From NCBI RefSeq assembly GCF_030812885.1, contig NZ_JAUSTO010000005.1, positions 112,162 through 176,161 of the forward strand: a stretch of DNA of 64,000 nucleotides. The letters are read 5' to 3'. Of the stretch, positions 43,140-51,928 are shown in pieces. The stretch is from Moryella indoligenes (GTDB taxonomy: Bacteria > Bacillota > Clostridia > Lachnospirales > Lachnospiraceae). Within the stretch, counting starts at the first letter, position 1. The number at the start of each line of letters is the position of its first letter. The notes beneath the pieces were generated by a model that was not told the origin of the DNA, did no database searches, and worked only from the letters and a program-made list of their open reading frames with translations. Made by a program: the position numbers and the translations under genes.

Positions 43140-44612
43140 ATGAAAATCGGTTTCGACAACGACAAATATCTGAAAATGCAGTCCGAACATATCCGGGAGC
43201 GCATCTCCAAATTCGGTGACAAGCTCTATCTGGAATTCGGCGGAAAGCTCTTTGACGACTACCACGCCTCCCGCGTGCTGCCGGGCTTTCAGCCGGACAG
43301 CAAGCTCCGTATGCTCTTACAGCTCGCGGATCAGGCGGAGATCGTCATCGCCATTTCTGCCGCAGATATCGAAAAAAATAAGATACGCGGAGATCTCGGC
43401 ATCACCTACGACGTGGATGTTCTGCGTCTTATCCAGTCCTTCCGGGACCGCGGACTCTACGTCGGCAGCGTCGTCATCACCCGCTACACCAATGCGGCGG
43501 ATCAGTTCAAAACGAAGCTGGAGGCCATGGGGATCAAGGTGTACCGCCACTACTCAATCGACGACTATCCCTCCAACGTCCCGCTGATCGTGAGTGAGGA
43601 CGGCTATGGAAAAAACGAGTATATCGAGACCTCAAGACCGCTGATCATCGTGACCGCTCCCGGCCCGGGCAGCGGCAAGATGGCAACCTGTCTCTCCCAA
43701 CTCTACCATGAAAACCGACGCGGCATCAAGGCCGGCTACGCAAAGTTTGAGACCTTCCCTGTGTGGAATCTCCCGCTGAACCACCCGGTAAATCTCGCAT
43801 ACGAGGCCGCTACCGCCGATCTGAACGATCTCAATATGATAGACCCCTTCCATCTGGAGAACTACGGCGTCACCACGGTCAATTACAACCGCGATGTTGA
43901 GATATTCCCGGTGCTCTCCGCAATGTTCGAGGGCATCTATGGAGAATGCCCCTACAAATCCCCCACGGATATGGGCGTCAATATGGCCGGGAACTGCATC
44001 GTCGACGATGAGGTGTGCCGCGAGGCCGGACGCCAGGAGATCATCCGCCGCTGGTACAACTCCATGAACCGTCTGGTCGAGGGCGACTGCCAAAAATCCG
44101 AGGTCACAAAAATAGAGCTCCTCATGAAGCAGGCCGGCATCAGCTCCGCAAACCGCCCTGTCGTGCAGGCGGCACTGCTGAAGGCCAGTGTGACCAGCGG
44201 CCCCGCAGCTGCCCTGGAGCTGCCGGACGGCAGCATCATCACCGGCCGCACCTCTGAGCTTCTGGGTGCAAGCGCCGCAGTGCTCCTGAATGCAGTAAAG
44301 ACACTGGCCGGACTCCCGGACGAAGTGAAGCTCATCGCTCCCTCTGTCATAGAACCGGTGCAGACGCTGAAAATCCACTATCTCGGCAGCAAAAACCCGA
44401 GACTGCACACTGACGAGATTCTGATTGCCCTCTCCATGTGTGCCGCCACAGATCCGAATGCCAAACTCGCACTGAATCAGCTGAAGAAGCTCCGCGGCTG
44501 TCAGGTGCACAGCTCGGTCATGCTCTCCGAGGTCGATATACGCATCATGTACAAGCTCGGGCTGCAGCTCACCTGTGAGCCGCGCTATGAAAACAAGAAG
44601 ATTTATCACTGA
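43140..44612 (+). CDS. DUF1846 family protein
   Basis: A 490-residue protein matching DUF1846 through its whole length: MKIGFDNDKYLKMQSEHIRE at the N-terminus, SKLRMLLQLADQAEIVIAIS, TAPGPGSGKMATCLSQLYHE (a P-loop-like turn), and PYKSPTDMGVNMAGNCIVDD. The family has a P-loop-type ATPase fold seen in structural genomics, but its biological role is not settled. AAGGAG lies six bases before the ATG. It is followed by a near-perfect bidirectional terminator. Confidence 0.9.
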   Translation: MKIGFDNDKYLKMQSEHIRERISKFGDKLYLEFGGKLFDDYHASRVLPGFQPDSKLRMLLQLADQAEIVIAISAADIEKNKIRGDLGITYDVDVLRLIQSFRDRGLYVGSVVITRYTNAADQFKTKLEAMGIKVYRHYSIDDYPSNVPLIVSEDGYGKNEYIETSRPLIIVTAPGPGSGKMATCLSQLYHENRRGIKAGYAKFETFPVWNLPLNHPVNLAYEAATADLNDLNMIDPFHLENYGVTTVNYNRDVEIFPVLSAMFEGIYGECPYKSPTDMGVNMAGNCIVDDEVCREAGRQEIIRRWYNSMNRLVEGDCQKSEVTKIELLMKQAGISSANRPVVQAALLKASVTSGPAAALELPDGSIITGRTSELLGASAAVLLNAVKTLAGLPDEVKLIAPSVIEPVQTLKIHYLGSKNPRLHTDEILIALSMCAATDPNAKLALNQLKKLRGCQVHSSVMLSEVDIRIMYKLGLQLTCEPRYENKKIYH

Positions 44613-44652
44613 AGCAAACGTTTCTGTAAAGTCCAGCATACAATATCTGAAA

Positions 44653-44684
44653 AGAGCAGAGATCCACGGATCTCTGCTCTTTTC
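44653..44684. terminator. Bidirectional terminator between DUF1846 and ftsH copy 2
   Basis: AGAGCAGAGATCC and GGATCTCTGCTCT (44653-44665 / 44668-44680) form a perfect 13-bp stem with a two-base nominal loop, flanked by A's on the left and TTTCTTT on the right. Confidence 0.85.
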
Positions 44685-44685
44685 T

Positions 44686-46581
44686 TTAAACCAGTATTAC
44701 CTTTTTCTCCGATGACGGAGGTTCCATCTTCTTCGTTCTCCGGAGGATTTCCATAAACTCCCTTCCAGTAATCGTCTCCCGGTTGATCAGAAAATCTGCG
44801 ATCTTGTCCATCACATCGCGATTTTCCGCGAGCATGGAGAGCGCCTTGTCATAGGCGTCCTTCAGGATCTTCTTCACCTCTTCATCGACCTGTGCCGCTG
44901 TGACATCCGCGCAGTCCATCACGGTTCTGCCGGAGAGATACTGATCTTCCGTCCGCGCGAGCCCCATGAGGCCAAAATTACTGCTCATTCCGTACTTTGT
45001 CACCATGGCCTTCGCAATTCCGGTGGCCTTCTCAATATCATTCTCTGCTCCGGTCGTGACATTGCCAAATACGATCTGCTCTGCTGCTCTGCCGCCAAGA
45101 AGACTGACGAGCATATCCTCGAGCTCCCGCCGCGACTTAAGATACGTCTCCTCCTCCGGAACATACATCACATAGCCCAGCGCCCCCATAGTGCGCGGGA
45201 CAATCGTGATCTTCTGCACCGGCTCCGAATTCTTCTGAAGGGCGCTGATCAGCGCATGACCGACCTCGTGATAGGAGACAATGCGTCTCTCCTTCTGGTT
45301 CATCACACGGTCCTTCTTCTCCTTGCCGACAAGAACCACCTCCACCGCCTCAAAGAGATCCTTCTGGCTGACTGCCTTTCGGTTCCCCTTGACGGCCAGT
45401 ATCGCCGCCTCATTGATCATGTTTGCAAGATCCGACCCCACCGCTCCGCTGGTTGCAAGACCAATTGCCTCCAGGTCCACAGTGTCATCCATCAGGACAT
45501 CCTTGGCATGAACCTTCAGGATCGCGACGCGCCCCTTCAGATCCGGGCGCTCCACAATCACTCTTCTGTCAAAGCGTCCCGGACGAAGCAGAGCCGGGTC
45601 CAGTATCTCCGGGCGGTTCGTCGCACCGAGCACCAGCAGTCCTTTGGAGGAATCAAAGCCGTCCATCTCCGAGAGCAGCTGGTTCAGCGTCTGCTCCCGC
45701 TCATCATTTCCGCCAAAGCGGGAATCTCTGCTCTTGCCGATCGCATCGATCTCATCAATAAAAATAATGCAGGGCGCATTTTCCTGCGCCTGCCGGAACA
45801 AATCGCGCACACGGGAGGCCCCGACACCGACGAACATCTCCACAAAATCCGAACCGCTGAGTGAGAAGAAGGGAACCTTTGCCTCCCCCGCGACAGCCTT
45901 CGCCAGCAGTGTCTTTCCAGTTCCGGGCGGTCCCACGAGCAGAGCCCCCTTCGGAAGCTTTGCGCCGATTTTAGTAAAGCGCTGCGGATTGTGCAGAAAA
46001 TCTACAATCTCCGTGAGACTCTCCTTCGCCTCATCCTCTCCCGCGACATCTGCAAAGGTGATGCCTGTCTCCTTCTGAACAAAGAGCTTTGCATTGGACT
46101 TTCCAACCCCCATAATCCCGCCGCCGCCCATGCGCCGCATCATAAAATTCATAAAGAAGAGCACCATCAGGAAGGGAAATACAAAGCTCACGACAGAATA
46201 TATAATTGCAGCTGTATCCTGCCGTTCTCTCCGGGTCTCTACCCCAGCCTTATAGAGACGCTCCGCCAGTTCACCGTCCTCGTCCATGCGCACGGTATAA
46301 TAGCTGGTCTTTGCAGAGTAGCCCTTTGCCTCCGGCTTCATCTCAATGCTGATCTGCCCGTTCTTGATCACAACTGCCTGAACCGATCCATCGTCAACCA
46401 TCTGAAGAAACTGATTGTAGGGAATCTCCTTGGTTGACCCCTGCTTCATCTGCCCCCGCAGAAAGCTGACCGCCGCCAGTGTCAGCAATGCTGCGATCAC
46501 AATGATCAGCAGAGTTTGTCCGTTCTTAAATCCGCCTCCCTCATCCGGGCTCTTTGGAGTGGGGTTTTCTCTTTTGCTCAT
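44686..46581 (-). CDS. ftsH: ATP-dependent zinc metalloprotease FtsH (copy 2)
   Basis: A 631-residue membrane AAA+ protease. Two membrane segments (about 24-43 and 125-148) flank the extracytoplasmic part. Walker A is GPPGTGKT, Walker B IIFIDEIDAIG, the second region of homology TNRPEILDPALLRPGRFDRR, and the zinc site HEVGH. Compared with copy 1 at 8.7 kb, the N-terminus and C-terminus differ strongly while the ATPase and protease cores are similar. An extended -10 promoter (TGCTATACT) lies about 80 bases upstream, just after the end of the unidentified RNA. Confidence 0.94.
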   Translation of the reverse strand: MSKRENPTPKSPDEGGGFKNGQTLLIIVIAALLTLAAVSFLRGQMKQGSTKEIPYNQFLQMVDDGSVQAVVIKNGQISIEMKPEAKGYSAKTSYYTVRMDEDGELAERLYKAGVETRRERQDTAAIIYSVVSFVFPFLMVLFFMNFMMRRMGGGGIMGVGKSNAKLFVQKETGITFADVAGEDEAKESLTEIVDFLHNPQRFTKIGAKLPKGALLVGPPGTGKTLLAKAVAGEAKVPFFSLSGSDFVEMFVGVGASRVRDLFRQAQENAPCIIFIDEIDAIGKSRDSRFGGNDEREQTLNQLLSEMDGFDSSKGLLVLGATNRPEILDPALLRPGRFDRRVIVERPDLKGRVAILKVHAKDVLMDDTVDLEAIGLATSGAVGSDLANMINEAAILAVKGNRKAVSQKDLFEAVEVVLVGKEKKDRVMNQKERRIVSYHEVGHALISALQKNSEPVQKITIVPRTMGALGYVMYVPEEETYLKSRRELEDMLVSLLGGRAAEQIVFGNVTTGAENDIEKATGIAKAMVTKYGMSSNFGLMGLARTEDQYLSGRTVMDCADVTAAQVDEEVKKILKDAYDKALSMLAENRDVMDKIADFLINRETITGREFMEILRRTKKMEPPSSEKKVILV

Positions 46582-46659
46582 GAAAGCTCCTTCATTTAAC
46601 CTCTGACAACCTGCGCCGTTTTCTCTTCAGCGCAGAACCTGACTGATAAAGCGGCTTTC

Positions 46660-46668
46660 AGTATAGCA
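46660..46668 (-). promoter_or_regulatory. Extended -10 promoter for ftsH copy 2
   Basis: Read leftward, TGC-TATACT lies about 80 bases before the ftsH start codon and after the hairpin that ends the upstream RNA. The -35 region is weak. Confidence 0.5.
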
Positions 46669-46685
46669 TATCCCGGACACAACGA

Positions 46686-46728
46686 GAAGTGGGTACCGAT
46701 TCTTATACTGCGAACCGATACCCACTTC
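46686..46728 (-). terminator. Hairpin at the 3' end of the candidate RNA
   Basis: GAAGTGGGTA (46686-46695) and TACCCACTTC (46719-46728) form a perfect 10-bp stem with further partial pairing inside. Read leftward, TCTCGTTGTG follows, a poor T run, so termination may be incomplete. Confidence 0.55.
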
Positions 46729-47407
46729 ATTCGGAAATCGTTGTTAAATCCAAGGGACTGAACCTCTCTTTCTATGGATTTGGATTTCTATTCAGTTTTA
46801 CTCCCCCGATCATACATTCATCTCTGTATTTTACTTTGATCTGATTGATCCTTGCAGTGTCTCACGTCTCTGCTTTCTCGTCACAGATTTACGTGCTTTG
46901 GATCATGCTGCTGCCTCTCCTTGCGTCTCGCTTCTGTATCCTTCCGGCTAATGCACTGCTCGCATTCGGCTCCGTCTTCCTCTGATCTGCTCCCGCGACC
47001 TTTGAAATCTGCCAGCTTACTGTTGCCTGTCGCTTTCAAGGACTCCATGTCTGCAGGGCCTCATCAGCTGAATTTCCGGTCCTACTATTCGGCTGTCATG
47101 CTTCACTTCTGAAAAGGAACTGTCGCGCTGCACCTTTCCCGGGCTCCGCATATCCTTTCATCTCTGCAATTTTATTTTAAAAGCTCTGATTCTGATGATC
47201 GGTTTTCCTGTCTGAATTCCGAGATCCTGCTCTCATAAAGCATTCCCTGTTACACAGAATTCAGAAATCTTAACTGTACTTTGGACTGTACCTCCTTCCT
47301 TTTATATTCCGTATCGACGGGTCCGCGATCCGGTAACTCTCCAAAAACCTGAAACGTAATACGGAATTTCTACTTCTTTCTGCCCGTTTGTTTTATCCTT
47401 AACTCTT
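46686..47407 (-). ncRNA. Candidate large structured non-coding RNA, about 720 nt, unidentified
   Basis: A leftward transcript is strongly implied: a perfect promoter (TTGACA-17-TATAAT) lies at its start and an inverted repeat GAAGTGGGTA/TACCCACTTC at its end. The RNA strand is purine-rich and carries no reading frame beyond about 25 codons with a plausible start. Local helices seen by eye: ATTCCGTAT/ATACGGAAT (47306-47314 with 47359-47367), TCTGAATTC/GAATTCAGA (47211-47219 with 47257-47265), and CCTTTGAAA/TTTCAAGG (46999-47007 with 47034-47041). I do not see the conserved cores of RNase P RNA, tmRNA or 6S RNA. Size is in the range of the large ornate RNAs (ROOL, GOLLD, OLE), but I cannot assign it to any of these. 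It could also be an unusually long leader or a decayed region. Confidence 0.55.
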
Positions 47408-47413
47408 GAGCTC

Positions 47414-47442
47414 ATTATACTCAGCGTGATCTGTTTTGTCAA
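47414..47442 (-). promoter_or_regulatory. Perfect consensus promoter with AT-rich upstream element
   Basis: TTGACA (revcomp of 47437-47442), 17-base spacer, TATAAT (revcomp of 47414-47419). The 20 bases upstream of -35 are almost pure A/T (ATTAATAAATAA), as in UP elements of stable-RNA promoters. There is no protein gene downstream for more than 800 bases. Confidence 0.85.
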
Positions 47443-47695
47443 GTTATTTATTAATTTTCAGTATATTATTCTTATTGTTTTTATTTAAAGACATATAAGT
47501 AAATATATTGCGTTTTATATTCTTTATTATCTGACTATTCTGCCTTTATTTTTTACTAACTTTTATCTGCTTTTTTCTTATATTTCTGCATGCGTTCTAT
47601 AAAATTTGTGCTATGATGATCGCGCATATGAGCACAGTACACTCTTCAGATTCATCGCACAAAAAGCAAAGCTCTGCACTCAGGAGGATTTCCAG

Positions 47696-49111
47696 ATGCG
47701 TTCACCGGCAGTCAGGCGCACACAGCAGCCACAGCATACTTCCATAAAAAAACAACTCCCCGGCATCACCGAGGGGCCCATTGCGGCACAGCTGCTCCTG
47801 TTCTTTTTCCCAATACTGTTCGGCACTTTTTTTCAGCAGCTCTATAATACCGTCGACGCTATCGTCGTGGGACGATTTGTCGGAAAAACAGCCCTAGCGG
47901 CAGTCGGCGGCACCACTGGAACACTGATCAATCTCTTCGTCGGCTTCTTTGTGGGGCTCTCCTCCGGCTGCGGTGTCATCATCTCCCAGTACTACGGCGC
48001 GAGAGATCAGCGCGCTGTGGAGCGCTGCGTTCACACGGCCTTTACCTTCGCCATCCTGAGCGGAACAATCATCACGATAGTCGGACTGCTCGGCGCAAAT
48101 GCGGCTCTGCGCGCGATGTCTGTTCCGGACGAGCTCATGCCGGACGCCTCCGCCTATCTCCGCATCTATTTTCTCGGAATGATCCCGAGTCTCATTTACA
48201 ACATGGGCGCCGCGATCCTTCGCGCGATCGGCGATTCAAAGCGTCCGCTCTGGTTTCTCATCGCGAGCTGCATCACCAACATCATCCTCGATCTGATCTT
48301 TGTGCTCCTGCTCAGGCTCGGCGTTCGCGGCGCGGCACTGGCAACCATATTGTCGCAGCTTGTCAGCGCCGTCATGGTCGTACTCATCCTGCACCACAGT
48401 GAGGAGGGCGTTGAGATCCGACTGAAGCAGCTCCGCATCGAGGGTAGCTGGCTCAGGAAGATGGTCTACGTCGGTTTCCCGGCCGGACTGCAGAGCACCA
48501 TGTACACCATTTCCAACATTATCATTCAGGCAAAGGTCAACGCCTTCGGAACCGATACCATCGCCGCTTGGACCGCCTACGGAAAAGTCGACGTGCTCTA
48601 CTGGATGATCATCAACGCCTTCGGCATCTCCATCACTACCTTCGTGGGCCAGAACTACGGCGCCGGGAAGATGGACCGCGTAAAGCAGGGCATACGCAGC
48701 TGTCTGGCCCTGAGCTTCGGAACCACTGTGCTGCTCTCCACGCTGCTCTGGTTCTTCGGCCACTATATGCTGGCGCTCTTCTCCGCCGACGCCGCAGTGC
48801 TGGCCATCGGAATGCGCGTGCTGCGCTTTCTGGTTCCGACCTTTGTGAGCTATGTTGTGATCGAGATCTACAGCGGTGCCCTGCGCGGCATAGGCAACAG
48901 CTGGATTCCCATGCTCATGACCTGCCTCGGTGTATGTGTGCTGCGCATTGTCTGGATCGTCGTCGCAGTTCCGCTGCACAGAGATATCCTCACTCTGGTC
49001 TTCGCCTATCCGCTGACCTGGTGCGTGACTTCGCTCGCCTTCCTCGTGTACCTCCACTACCATCCCGTCTTCGTCCGGGCACGCGAGCGGAGCTCAGTTG
49101 ACAACCAGTGA
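47696..49111 (+). CDS. MATE family multidrug/metabolite exporter
   Basis: A 471-residue inner-membrane antiporter with about 12 hydrophobic segments in two MatE halves. Typical motifs are LFFFPILFGTFFQQLYNTVD and VGRFVGKTALAAVGG in the first half and the corresponding VGFPAGLQSTMYTISNIIIQ and GQNYGAGKMDRVKQG in the second. Such proteins use Na+ or H+ gradients to expel organic cations or metabolites. The ATG of MRSPAVRR has CAGGAGG upstream. The gene ends convergently with the lipoprotein gene with an 18-base overlap. Confidence 0.92.
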   Translation: MRSPAVRRTQQPQHTSIKKQLPGITEGPIAAQLLLFFFPILFGTFFQQLYNTVDAIVVGRFVGKTALAAVGGTTGTLINLFVGFFVGLSSGCGVIISQYYGARDQRAVERCVHTAFTFAILSGTIITIVGLLGANAALRAMSVPDELMPDASAYLRIYFLGMIPSLIYNMGAAILRAIGDSKRPLWFLIASCITNIILDLIFVLLLRLGVRGAALATILSQLVSAVMVVLILHHSEEGVEIRLKQLRIEGSWLRKMVYVGFPAGLQSTMYTISNIIIQAKVNAFGTDTIAAWTAYGKVDVLYWMIINAFGISITTFVGQNYGAGKMDRVKQGIRSCLALSFGTTVLLSTLLWFFGHYMLALFSADAAVLAIGMRVLRFLVPTFVSYVVIEIYSGALRGIGNSWIPMLMTCLGVCVLRIVWIVVAVPLHRDILTLVFAYPLTWCVTSLAFLVYLHYHPVFVRARERSSVDNQ

Positions 49112-49816
49112 GAAATCGTCGTAGCTCGCTGCGACTGCCCGTCCATTCCTGAACAGTATCATCACGACCTGATTGCTGTAGATATCCGTGCCAAACTGGT
49201 AGACCATATTGGACATACCGTCCGCATCATCAAAGGTCTTGCTGAAGGGCTCGCCGTAGACATCTGCGATCTGCTGCCGCGTTGCGCCCATTGGGATGCC
49301 GTAGAGCGTAAGCTCCGGATCCGGCTGCTGACTCCCGATCTCAATCCCCTTCACGGTACACTCCCGCACTGCCATGCTGTAGTCCTGATTGTTTTTCACA
49401 TTGATGCGTATGCTGTTGAAGCTGCCCCTATACTTCACGCGGCAGCTCCCCGTCGCACCGGCCTTCACGATGTCTCCGTCACCGCTGAACTCTGCCCCCT
49501 CCGCTGCCAGTCCGTCAAAGGTGGTCGGCACACTGATGGTAAGTCCCGCTGCGCTTACCATGTGCTTTCCCTCCTGCTTGTGCCTCGTGACCACAAGTTC
49601 CTGTCCCGACACGGCTGATGCAGGTTCTCCGCTCCCGACTTCTACCGGTGCGGACGCGGCGGCGGAAGCTTCTGCCGTCTCAGATACAGAGCTTTCCGCT
49701 TCCTCTCCAGTGCCCGAATCCGCCGGGTCTGCGGCTGTCCTGCTCATCCTCTCCCCGCAGGAGAGCAAAAGCAGCGCTGCTGCCGCCATCACGATCCTCA
49801 TGATATTCTTTCTCAT
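49094..49816 (-). CDS. Lipoprotein of unknown function
   Basis: A 240-residue protein with a lipoprotein signal (MRKNIMRIVMAAAALLLLSC, Cys20). A Ser/Ala/Glu-rich linker of about 55 residues precedes a globular domain (VVTRHKQEGKHMVSAAGLTI...). The C-terminal 80 residues (LYGIPMGATRQQIADVYGEP) look like the SmpA/BamE-type small alpha-beta fold seen in other Clostridial lipoproteins, but the likeness is weak. GGAGAGGAGA precedes the ATG. Function not recognised. Confidence 0.75.
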   Translation of the reverse strand: MRKNIMRIVMAAAALLLLSCGERMSRTAADPADSGTGEEAESSVSETAEASAAASAPVEVGSGEPASAVSGQELVVTRHKQEGKHMVSAAGLTISVPTTFDGLAAEGAEFSGDGDIVKAGATGSCRVKYRGSFNSIRINVKNNQDYSMAVRECTVKGIEIGSQQPDPELTLYGIPMGATRQQIADVYGEPFSKTFDDADGMSNMVYQFGTDIYSNQVVMILFRNGRAVAASYDDFSLVVN

Positions 49817-49966
49817 ACCAATCTCCTCTCCTTCTCCTGCGGAAGGGCTCAAAATTGATCCGATATCGGACGCAATTATTTTATCACAGAAGTGCCGCTG
49901 CGCATGCCCGAAAGCCAAAAATATCTGAAGGCGTTCGGCTTCCTGTCTTCCGGTCAAGGAGGTTCT

Positions 49967-50018
49967 GCGCAGCAGAGAAGCGGGAGGAGACAAAACTCCG
50001 CCCGCTTCTCTGCTGCGC
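49967..50018. terminator. Long perfect hairpin after the TRAP operon
   Basis: GCGCAGCAGAGAAGCGGG and its exact complement CCCGCTTCTCTGCTGCGC form an 18-bp stem (49967-49984 / 50001-50018), with an inner GGAG/CTCC. It is 18 bases past the dctM stop. The T run is weak on both strands, so besides termination it could protect the 3' end of the message. Confidence 0.7.
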
Positions 50019-50035
50019 TATCTGAGTATGAAACT

Positions 50036-51325
50036 TCATCTGCCATACCCCAATAAGCCGGGTAAGGTCAAAGCGATCGCCGGAACATAGGTGATCAGAA
50101 TTAAGCCAACGAGCAGCGCCACCAGGAAAGGTATAATTCTCTTCACCAAATCTGCGAACGGTATATTTCCAATTCCGCAGGCCACAAAAAGATTAACACC
50201 GACTGGAGGTGTAATAAAGCCAATCGCAAGATTAATCACCATGATAATGCCGAAATGCACAATATCCACGCCGTAGGATGCAGCGACCGGGAACAGGATC
50301 GGAGCCAGAATCAGAATCGAGGAATTCGTCTCCAGCAAGCATCCGCAGGCAAGAAGAAGCAGATTGATAATCAGAAGCATGACAATACGGTTATCTGTAA
50401 AACGAATCATAGAGGTCGCAATCTGATCGGGAATCTGCTCCAGCGTCAGGACGCGTCCGAGTATGGTGCTGGTTCCCACTATGATATTAACCGTTCCATG
50501 CGTGGACGCCGCTTCCGCAAATTTCTTTCCGATCCGTTCTAAGTTCAGCTCCTTATAGGCAAAGACTCCCACCATCAATGCGTACACAACAGACACAACC
50601 GCCGCCTCTGTCGGCGTGAAATGGCCACTGTAGATACCTCCCAGGATAATCACCGGTGACAGAATGGCCCAGAACGCCTCCTTAAAGCTCTTTCTCACTT
50701 TTCTAAAGCTAAAGTTCTCTCCGTTTCCTGTAAATCCATTTTTTTTGCAGATATGAACTGCCGTCAGGATCAGGAGCAGACCAAGTAAGATGCCCGGCAT
50801 AAAACCGCCCATAAACATTGTGGCGATCGAAGCGTTCGTTGAGATTCCATAAGTCACCATGGGAATGCTCGGGGGAATGATCACGCCCAGACACCCGGCT
50901 GCCGCAACAAGCGCCATGGCAAAGCGCTTATCATACCCCTTCTCCACCATCGTCGGCACCATAATGGCGCCAACTGCTGCGGTTGTCGCAGGTCCGGATC
51001 CGGAAATTGCGCCGAAAAACATACAGGTAATGACGGTTACAATGGCGAGACCTCCTGTCAAATGACCCACAACGGCATCAAAAAACTGAACCAGCCGCTT
51101 CGACAAACCGCCGCCCTCCATCAGCGCTCCCGACAGGATGAAGAACGGAATTGCCATCAGGGGAAAGGAGTCACAGGATGCAAACAATCCGGATGCAATG
51201 TAATCCATATTTATTGAGCCTGTCATCAGCGCATAGGCTACCACAGAAAGGCCAATGGAAAAACCGATCGGAACCGTGGCAAATACACAGACCAAAAACA
51301 CCAAAACAATGGTAAGTCCGCCCAT
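50036..51325 (-). CDS. dctM: TRAP transporter large permease (DctM)
   Basis: A 429-residue membrane protein with about 12-13 hydrophobic segments, the ion-coupled translocating subunit of a TRAP importer. DctM hallmarks: PIGFSIGLSVVAYAL, the middle AIPFFILSGALMEGGG, FGAISGSGPATTAAVGAIMVP and PPSIPMVTYGI. It shares one base with the upstream dctQ gene (TGATG), so translation is coupled. It ends the operon before the long hairpin. Confidence 0.93.
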   Translation of the reverse strand: MGGLTIVLVFLVCVFATVPIGFSIGLSVVAYALMTGSINMDYIASGLFASCDSFPLMAIPFFILSGALMEGGGLSKRLVQFFDAVVGHLTGGLAIVTVITCMFFGAISGSGPATTAAVGAIMVPTMVEKGYDKRFAMALVAAAGCLGVIIPPSIPMVTYGISTNASIATMFMGGFMPGILLGLLLILTAVHICKKNGFTGNGENFSFRKVRKSFKEAFWAILSPVIILGGIYSGHFTPTEAAVVSVVYALMVGVFAYKELNLERIGKKFAEAASTHGTVNIIVGTSTILGRVLTLEQIPDQIATSMIRFTDNRIVMLLIINLLLLACGCLLETNSSILILAPILFPVAASYGVDIVHFGIIMVINLAIGFITPPVGVNLFVACGIGNIPFADLVKRIIPFLVALLVGLILITYVPAIALTLPGLLGYGR

Positions 51326-51852
51326 CAGTCTTTGCCTCCTTTCTTTTCTGCTTCAGCGCTTCGGATGCAACGATACTCTGTTATATGGAAAAAAATATTC
51401 TGAGCAGAGCGAAAAATGCAAAGTGTCATTCCCAGAGCCGGCCCGGCATATGCAATTCCCATGTTTATTTTCGTCGCTGGTGCCCTCTGAACAAAAACGA
51501 ACGCAACATTTTGAACTACCTGCCATCCGTATACAGCCATCACCAAGGCAAAGAGGAGCACGCCTGCATCCGAGATCAGGTGAAAGATCAGTTTTCCTCT
51601 TGTCCCTGCCAAAACCGGCAGGATATCAACCTTTTGATGCGCCAGTTTCTTGGCTGCGTATGCCGCTCCCACATAGACGGCGTAGATAAACAAGTAACGT
51701 CCAATTTCTTCCGACCAGGCCATTGGCAATTGGACAAAAGCACTGATTTCCCGTATTACAATCTGCAAAAAGATAACCAGCGTCATTGCCGCAAGGACAA
51801 AAACACAAATCACCTCCTCCAGATAATCATCCAGAAACTTTAGCATCTTCAT
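51325..51852 (-). CDS. dctQ: TRAP transporter small permease (DctQ)
   Basis: A 175-residue protein with four hydrophobic segments, the small TRAP permease subunit. Typical features are LQIVIREI in the first half, the conserved WSEEIGRYLFIYAVYVGAAYAAKK and HQKVDILP. The ATG of MKMLKFLDDY was chosen because GGGGAG lies seven bases upstream; an earlier in-frame ATG and a long extension are less likely. It couples to dctM by a one-base overlap. Confidence 0.88.
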   Translation of the reverse strand: MKMLKFLDDYLEEVICVFVLAAMTLVIFLQIVIREISAFVQLPMAWSEEIGRYLFIYAVYVGAAYAAKKLAHQKVDILPVLAGTRGKLIFHLISDAGVLLFALVMAVYGWQVVQNVAFVFVQRAPATKINMGIAYAGPALGMTLCIFRSAQNIFFHITEYRCIRSAEAEKKGGKD

Positions 51853-51928
51853 ATGCAGACTCCCCATTTTATCAGGCAGCGGCTCGACGGGATATCCCCC
51901 TGTCCGCTGCCTCTCAATCAGCAAGCAA

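Noticed and set aside
46995..47100. CUGAUGAG followed by GAAAG and a GCGAC/GTCGC stem in the leftward RNA, reminiscent of a hammerhead ribozyme.
   Set aside because: No proper stem II closing the core, no stem I, and no NUH cleavage triplet after stem III.
46852..47112. An 86-codon rightward reading frame in the gap before the MATE gene.
   Set aside because: No ribosome site, Ser/Leu/Cys-rich antisense-like composition, no domain, and it lies opposite the better supported leftward RNA.
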